DNA of 64,000 nucleotides from contig ONHQ01000004.1 in the NCBI GenBank assembly GCA_900317685.1, forward strand, positions 35,177-99,176, read 5' to 3'. The stretch is from an uncultured Prevotella sp. (GTDB taxonomy: Bacteria > Bacteroidota > Bacteroidia > Bacteroidales > Bacteroidaceae). The notes beneath the pieces were generated by a model. That model had not been told where the DNA came from, did not search any database, and worked only from the letters and a program-made list of their open reading frames with translations. How positions within the stretch are numbered: the stretch's first letter is position 1; the number at the start of each line of letters is the position of its first letter. Shown piece by piece: positions 59,616 through 64,000 of this stretch. The translations under genes were made by a program, and so were the position numbers.

Positions 59616-60278
59616 TTATAGGTTGTTTGTAAGAAATCCGTTACCCAAAGCCACTTGATTGACTCCTCCGTCCACTTTCAGCGTTGGGGCGCATGCATGG
59701 GCATTCAGGGAATATTTGTCGTGCTCGATGCTGTTCAGGATAGAAGTTAGCGTTTGCTGGGGGATGATACAAGTGCATTTGTCCCGCATGTAGGTAAGAC
59801 AGTAATACAAGGCCTCCTTTTTCTCCGTCGGCATCGTGTCGAGGGACCGTACCACTTTGGAGAAGTTGTCCAATGGGATAAAATCCTTGGGAATGTCAGA
59901 CCATTTGAAAAGTTTCAGTTCCTCACCATTTATGACGGGATAGGCCATGAGCGAGGTACTGAACCCCGGCAGAAGTCCCACGACATGTAGAAAGATTTGT
60001 GTGTCGTGGTGCAGTTTCATCAGGAAGTGCGCCTTCCGTGTTTCTTGGCTGCTGATATATCCTATCAGACGCATGTCGTCCTGACAGTCAAGAACCTTCA
60101 CGGCAAGCGGGTCGTACTTGTTGTGAGGCTCTGCCATGAGCATCATCTGATGTCCAGGCGCTTCCTTAAGATAGTTGTCGAGCTTTTCAGAGGCCGTGTA
60201 GTATCGGGTCCCCACAATGGTGAGAAGCATTCCGATGGATTTGGGTTGGTATGGTTGTGAGGCTGTATCTCCTTCCAT
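59616..60278 (-). CDS. HIRAN-domain protein with C-terminal amyloid-like motif
   Basis: A 220-residue protein. A HIRAN domain covers about 15-95: VGTRYYTASEKLDNY, MLMAEPHNKYDPLAVKV and LIGYISSQETRK. HIRAN domains bind DNA 3' ends or stalled forks in other proteins. A helical middle follows. The last residues (204-217, GGVNQVALGNGFLT) match the N-terminal motif of the next gene's product. The open frame extends to a TTG at 60407, but a promoter with good spacing lies there, so ATG 60278 is the first suitable start; a TTG in between is possible. A sensor role is inference. Confidence 0.75.
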   Translation of the reverse strand: MEGDTASQPYQPKSIGMLLTIVGTRYYTASEKLDNYLKEAPGHQMMLMAEPHNKYDPLAVKVLDCQDDMRLIGYISSQETRKAHFLMKLHHDTQIFLHVVGLLPGFSTSLMAYPVINGEELKLFKWSDIPKDFIPLDNFSKVVRSLDTMPTEKKEALYYCLTYMRDKCTCIIPQQTLTSILNSIEHDKYSLNAHACAPTLKVDGGVNQVALGNGFLTNNL

Positions 60279-60404
60279 GACGGCTAATTTTTGTTTCAAG
60301 TCCTTGTTTTTCGTGTTAATGGAATTACCTTGCGGGAGGCGGCTGTAGGTTAGCGTCAAGGTTGTTCGTCCACGTTCTATCCCCCGAGCAATGAATTCCT
60401 TATG

Positions 60405-60435
60405 CAAATGTACGTGATTTTTGTTAAACTGCCAA
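60405..60435 (-). promoter_or_regulatory. Promoter of the HIRAN operon
   Basis: On the minus strand a TTG (60435-60433) and TACATTTG (60412-60405) are 20 bp apart. An 8-bp-arm inverted repeat CGCAAAAA...TTTTTGCG lies just upstream at 60476-60497 and could be an operator. Confidence 0.65.
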
Positions 60436-60544
60436 CAAAATTACTAAAAAAGTAATGTATTGTTGTTTTTCGACGCGCAAAAATAATTCTTTTTGCGAAA
60501 ATAATTGGCGGGGAAATACCAAAAGGGCAAATACCCGTTTATCT

Positions 60545-61042
60545 TTAACCGTTTTCTCCTAAGGGCTCCGCAGCCATCTGAGGCTCCTCCTCTGCCGGCT
60601 CGTATCGCTTCGAATGGTCTTCGAGAAATATGCGGTTGAGGGTGAAGGCAAAACTTTCCAGCGTCCGCTCCCTTTGAGGTTCCCTGAGCTGGCATTCCCA
60701 TACAGTGATGCAATGCCAGCCCATTTTTGCCAATTTCTTCTGCTCCTCTTTGTCACGCTCTTTGTTGCGCTTGATTTTCTTCTCCCAAAAATCAGTATTT
60801 GTCTTTGGCAGTCTGAAGTATTTGCAGCCTTCGTGTCCATGCCAGAAGCATCCGTTGACAAACACGCACGTGCGGTATTTCCTCAGCACCAGGTCGGGAT
60901 GCCCGGGCAGCCGAGGGTCGTTGAGGCGGTAGCGGAAGCCACGCGACCATAGCCAGTGCCGTACAATTATTTCCGGGCGTGTGTCCTTGCTACGGACAGC
61001 CGCCATGTTTGTGTGGCGCTGGGATGGTGTGTGGTTGTCCAT
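60545..61042 (-). CDS. vsr: Very short patch repair endonuclease (Vsr)
   Basis: A mismatch endonuclease of 165 residues that nicks 5' of a T:G mismatch arising from deamination of 5-methylcytosine. The signature runs RSKDTRPEIIVRHWLW, then PGHPDLVL with the metal-binding Asp50, then FVNGCFWHGHEGC with the histidines, and GWHCITVWECQL. The last 25 residues are a Pro/Glu-rich tail. It starts one base after the HpaII-type endonuclease stop, so it is part of the restriction-modification operon, where it repairs damage caused by the methyltransferase. Confidence 0.95.
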   Translation of the reverse strand: MDNHTPSQRHTNMAAVRSKDTRPEIIVRHWLWSRGFRYRLNDPRLPGHPDLVLRKYRTCVFVNGCFWHGHEGCKYFRLPKTNTDFWEKKIKRNKERDKEEQKKLAKMGWHCITVWECQLREPQRERTLESFAFTLNRIFLEDHSKRYEPAEEEPQMAAEPLGENG

Positions 61043-61043
61043 G

Positions 61044-62165
61044 TTATCTGATAAACCTAATCTGTAGATTCAGTTTAATATACTGATTACCATTATCTTT
61101 ATATATCCTGCCAAAGTTATACCTTGAACGACTGGGGGTGTCCAGTTTTGTGTTGCAAAAAAGATAGTCCTCAAAATCATTCCTGTTATAAAGATGGTAG
61201 CATACAATATCACCGTCCTTCTTCACGACTATATATCCACCGTTAGCCTCGTATATTTCATTCCATAATTTTTGCGGTGTCATCCCCAATGCGACGTCTG
61301 TAAGCAATCGCTTTATCTTTACTTCATAATATGAATGATGATACTTCATGTTGAAATGGAGTGGGTTGTCATAGCTCATCAACTCCGCAATTTTTTGTAT
61401 TGAGCTGGCTTTACCACTGTAATAATATCGCAGCATACAGGCAACCAGCTTGGGCATGGACGAATCGATGTTTACCAAATTACATTCAAAAATAGAATCT
61501 TCACCGTCTGTCGGTTCCAATGCTACAAAAGACAGTCGGCTACCTTGGTCGGCAATAGCTTCAAGCCGCTTGGCTTGCATGCTTAAAGCATTGATCTTGG
61601 CTACTTCCTCATTAGGAATGGACGGAGTAATGACATAGATAAAGTTTGTCGGATTCTCTGCATTCAGGAGAGTAGATGCTCCGCCTAATTGAGACTTGAT
61701 GGAAAAACCAAGTGTAGGATCAAAACCGGTCACCTCATCATGAACCACTATGACGATGTCTGCTTTCTTTTGTGAACTTGCCTTAATGGACTCTACCTTA
61801 GTCGATTTGCGAAATTCTTGTATCTCCGGCACTTCAAAGGCTCTACCAACCTTCTCTGTTTTATTTTTCTTTGCCTTAGAAGCCTGTATGCTTTTTATTT
61901 TATCTAATAACACCTCCGCATTTTCAGTAAATTCCTTAATTGGAATCTCAGAGAAAATATCATCATTTGATGATTTAATAATGACTTTTCTGTCATCGTT
62001 ATCAAGATTATAGCGCACATTATCCCGAATAATACTTATGATGGGATATATTAGATTCTTAATTTTGTTAAGATCCTTGTCTCCCTGGTATAAGACTCCA
62101 TCGGATAGAAGTTTAAAAAGGGCATAGACTTCGCTCCACTCACCAATATTGCCGGATAAATTCAT
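61044..62165 (-). CDS. HpaII-family type II restriction endonuclease
   Basis: A 373-residue restriction enzyme. The start MNLSGNIGEWSEVYALFKLL and the segment DPTLGFSIKSQLGGASTLLN, which includes a lysine after strand residues as in PD-(D/E)xK folds, match HpaII-type enzymes, which recognise CCGG. The paired methyltransferase fits the same specificity. The assignment is from family resemblance, not a test of the site. The DNA is more AT-rich than flanking genes, a sign of transfer. It overlaps the methyltransferase stop by four bases (ATGA). Confidence 0.85.
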   Translation of the reverse strand: MNLSGNIGEWSEVYALFKLLSDGVLYQGDKDLNKIKNLIYPIISIIRDNVRYNLDNDDRKVIIKSSNDDIFSEIPIKEFTENAEVLLDKIKSIQASKAKKNKTEKVGRAFEVPEIQEFRKSTKVESIKASSQKKADIVIVVHDEVTGFDPTLGFSIKSQLGGASTLLNAENPTNFIYVITPSIPNEEVAKINALSMQAKRLEAIADQGSRLSFVALEPTDGEDSIFECNLVNIDSSMPKLVACMLRYYYSGKASSIQKIAELMSYDNPLHFNMKYHHSYYEVKIKRLLTDVALGMTPQKLWNEIYEANGGYIVVKKDGDIVCYHLYNRNDFEDYLFCNTKLDTPSRSRYNFGRIYKDNGNQYIKLNLQIRFIR

Positions 62166-63472
62166 AATGCATGCTTATTTTTTAATAGTTGTAATAATTG
62201 CTCTGCTGTTGCTTGTATTGCCGGCACCGCCACAGAGTTGCCGAATTGCTTATATGCCGAGGCATCAGCAACAACAATTCTGAACGTGTCGGGGAAACCT
62301 TGCAGCCTGGCCCACTCGCGGGGTGTCATTCTTCGAATGCCTTCATGATTGACCTCTCCCTTAATGTGTGTTATGGGTGTAAAATTGGTCAGGCGATTGT
62401 CTATAATCAAATTTCGTTCTCTGCCCATGCCGCCAACTACAATGGCATTCGAAACACCATTAATGTCAATAATCTCGTATCCGAAACCGTTACCCTTTGC
62501 GGCATGCCGTGCTTTATGCCGTTTTAGAGTCTCAATATATTGCGTTGACAGATAATACTTAACAGATACTTCATGATCTTCCATTACATCCCTGAACTTT
62601 GGCCGTTTGTCACCTGGTGTCGTAGGTTCGGGATAATGGAAATCGTCCGCTTTGATTCCCAAGTCCTTCCTAAAGCCCACGATATAGATACGCTCTCTGT
62701 GCTGTGGCACGCCATAGTCCATTGCGTTTAATATCTTAGGCGGAACGACAGTATATCCGGCATCGTCAAGATGCTCAAGAATGGTTTTGAGTGTTCTTCC
62801 GTGATCATGAATTGCCAAGCCTTTCACATTCTCCAAGAAGAAGGCTTTGGGCTGGTGACGGCGGAGAATGTCCTCCACTTGAAAGAAAAGGGTTCCTCTT
62901 GTCTCATCCTTAAATCCTAATCTTTTGCCAGCCAAAGAGAATGCCTGGCAGGGGAAACCAGCGCAAAGCACATCAAAATCTTTTGGAATAAAACTTTTGG
63001 TCGACTCTTTTGTTATGTCCCCGAATGGCATGTCGCCATAATTGGCTAAATAGGTCTTCTGAGCCTGCGAGTCAAACTCAGACGAATAAATACATTTTCC
63101 ACCAAGGTTCTGCATGGCCAGTCTGAACCCGCCAATCCCGGCAAACAAGTCGATGAACGTGAACTTGGGATGCTCAGGTGCCGGAAAAGGAACCTTGAAG
63201 AAGTCGGCGAAGAGATCAGATTCCAAAGGCTCGGCAACCGCGTCGACCACATCCTCGTGATCATATTCAAGCTCTTTGTCCTTGCTCTGTTTGGCCTCCA
63301 GCCAGTCCTCGGCGAGGCGCACAATGTCGCGACGGGTCTCCTCGTCGGCATCCTCAGCGTTATGGGCATAGTGAGTCAGCACGGCAAGGCAGTTGTCCAT
63401 GCTCGTCTGACCGTAAACCAAAAGTCCGTCTTCCGTCTTCTCTTCCGGATATTTCGCTATTTCTGTTTTCAT
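62162..63472 (-). CDS. DNA (cytosine-5) methyltransferase, HpaII type
   Basis: A C5-cytosine methyltransferase of 436 residues. The conserved motifs are in order: I FIDLFAGIGGFRLAM (about 106-120), IV AGFPCQAFS with the catalytic Cys175, VI FFLENVKG, VIII QHRERIYIVGF, and X KQFGNSVAVP. The recognition domain lies between VIII and X. An N-terminal extension of about 100 charged residues precedes motif I. The frame opens at 63523, but ATG 63472 is preferred, 20 bases after the promoter at 63493-63500. It heads the operon with the HpaII-type endonuclease and vsr. Confidence 0.95.
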   Translation of the reverse strand: MKTEIAKYPEEKTEDGLLVYGQTSMDNCLAVLTHYAHNAEDADEETRRDIVRLAEDWLEAKQSKDKELEYDHEDVVDAVAEPLESDLFADFFKVPFPAPEHPKFTFIDLFAGIGGFRLAMQNLGGKCIYSSEFDSQAQKTYLANYGDMPFGDITKESTKSFIPKDFDVLCAGFPCQAFSLAGKRLGFKDETRGTLFFQVEDILRRHQPKAFFLENVKGLAIHDHGRTLKTILEHLDDAGYTVVPPKILNAMDYGVPQHRERIYIVGFRKDLGIKADDFHYPEPTTPGDKRPKFRDVMEDHEVSVKYYLSTQYIETLKRHKARHAAKGNGFGYEIIDINGVSNAIVVGGMGRERNLIIDNRLTNFTPITHIKGEVNHEGIRRMTPREWARLQGFPDTFRIVVADASAYKQFGNSVAVPAIQATAEQLLQLLKNKHAL

Positions 63473-63492
63473 CAGTTCTTTCTTTCGAACTG

Positions 63493-63500
63493 CAAATATA
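63493..63500 (-). promoter_or_regulatory. Promoter -7 element of the HpaII-type R-M operon
   Basis: TATATTTG on the minus strand, 20 bases before ATG 63472. Confidence 0.7.
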
Positions 63501-63555
63501 CAACCTTTTTCCGAACTCTCCAACTCCCCGCCCTTTTTCTTTTCCTCCCCTCATC

Positions 63556-63593
63556 CGCTACACTGCTACACCGCTACACCGCTACATTTATAG
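63556..63593 (-). repeat. 38-bp GTAGCGGT-type repeat, right copy of an inverted pair
   Basis: Exact reverse complement of 55608-55645. The pair brackets accessory island 2 (module 2, HIRAN pair and R-M operon). Confidence 0.92.
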
Positions 63594-64000
63594 CTATCGC
63601 ATGTCGGGAAAATCAATATCGTAAAATAAAAAGAAAGATTATACAAACAATATAAAATACTAATTATTAATATATTAATTAATATTATAATATATAATAA
63701 TATAATATTTTTACTCTATAGTCTCATTTTCTGTGTTTTTCTCGTCGCATGTCTGTATCGGCCTTATGTAGCGGTGTAGCGGTGTAGCGGTGTAGCGCAA
63801 GGGGGTGGGGAGGTAGGAGTTGGGAGTTTCGTCCTGCCAAGCAATATGTTTGCTTTGAGCGAATAATAATTACGCCCCTCGCAAACCATAAATTCAGAAA
63901 AATGATGTTTACGCGCCGCTGTTAACAGATTTTAACCGCAATAGAAGCCCCGGATTTGGAAACGGGGCGATTGTGTAGTAACTTTGCATCAGAAACTTTT
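63594..64000. other. Noncoding right edge with AT-rich tract, repeat, hairpin and promoter
   Basis: No gene is seen in the last 400 bp. A nearly pure A/T tract lies at about 63,650-63,715. A third GTAGCGGT array lies at 63766-63795. A hairpin GCCCCG/CGGGGC lies at 63947-63968. TAACTTTG at 63979-63986 is a plus-strand -7 element for a gene beyond the window. Confidence 0.7.

Noticed and set aside
63556-63795. GTAGCGGT arrays as a CRISPR array
   Set aside because: Units are 8 bp with no spacers, and no cas genes are in the window.

Overview
The window looks like a Bacteroidales chromosome, most likely Prevotella or a close relative. The evidence is the recurring Bacteroidetes -7 promoter element TAnnTTTG upstream of many genes, lipoproteins with short lipoboxes, an HU-related histone-like protein, DUF3987/VirE replication-type proteins, a Fic protein, and the sigma factor/anti-sigma/Spy-like gene order. 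No rRNA, tRNA or CRISPR array was seen.

Layout. Bases 1-22,300 are mostly core genes: nth (cut by the window edge), a DUF2461 protein, a zinc-ribbon protein with a Nif3-like protein, a SlyD-type isomerase, aroC, an M48 lipoprotein, an NfeD/SPFH pair, a patatin, an M24 aminopeptidase, a bleomycin-hydrolase-like C1 peptidase, recJ, recQ, trmD and a divergent ligA. They are followed by a kinase-like orphan, a YafQ-type toxin-antitoxin pair and a B3/B4 protein. Bases 22,390-39,430 form accessory island 1: HU-like gene plus small membrane protein, an IS110-family element, a type III restriction-modification pair (mod/res), and a six-gene minus-strand operon (HigB/HigA-like pair plus a four-gene ABC-three-component-like defence unit). 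Divergent from this operon is a plus-strand module: DUF3127, a small protein, DUF3987, CHC2/toprim primase, DUF5675, a spanin-like lipoprotein and an M15 peptidase. Bases 39,500-54,820 return to core genes: DjlA-like, RNase Z, lipoprotein, mazG, valS, clostripain-like peptidase, B12-type uptake genes with an adenosyltransferase, a Fic gene with a slippable repeat, an L,D-transpeptidase, and an ECF sigma factor with its putative anti-sigma and Spy-like partners. Bases 54,970-63,600 are accessory island 2, all on the minus strand: an HpaII-type cytosine methyltransferase, HpaII-type endonuclease, Vsr, a two-gene HIRAN system, then a second DUF3127 / small protein / VirE-DUF3987 / DUF5675 module.

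The most interesting reading is that both islands pair a replication/lysis-like module with defence genes, and that each defence cluster contains two adjacent proteins sharing a short glycine/asparagine-rich beta motif. In the ABC-3C-like operon both neighbours carry it at the N-terminus (positions 33,923-32,764). In the HIRAN pair it is at the C-terminus of one protein and the N-terminus of the next (60,278-59,183). Such sharing between neighbours is the hallmark of homotypic amyloid-type signalling motifs, so these are candidate sensor-effector pairs. Other notable items are an 11-bp x 5 repeat in the Fic gene, a candidate minus-strand small RNA near 6.2-6.4 kb, 22-bp-periodic repeats in several intergenic regions, a 38-bp inverted repeat bracketing island 2, and a promoter overlapping a terminator hairpin near 59.05 kb. 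All functional calls rest on reading motifs by eye; no database search was run.
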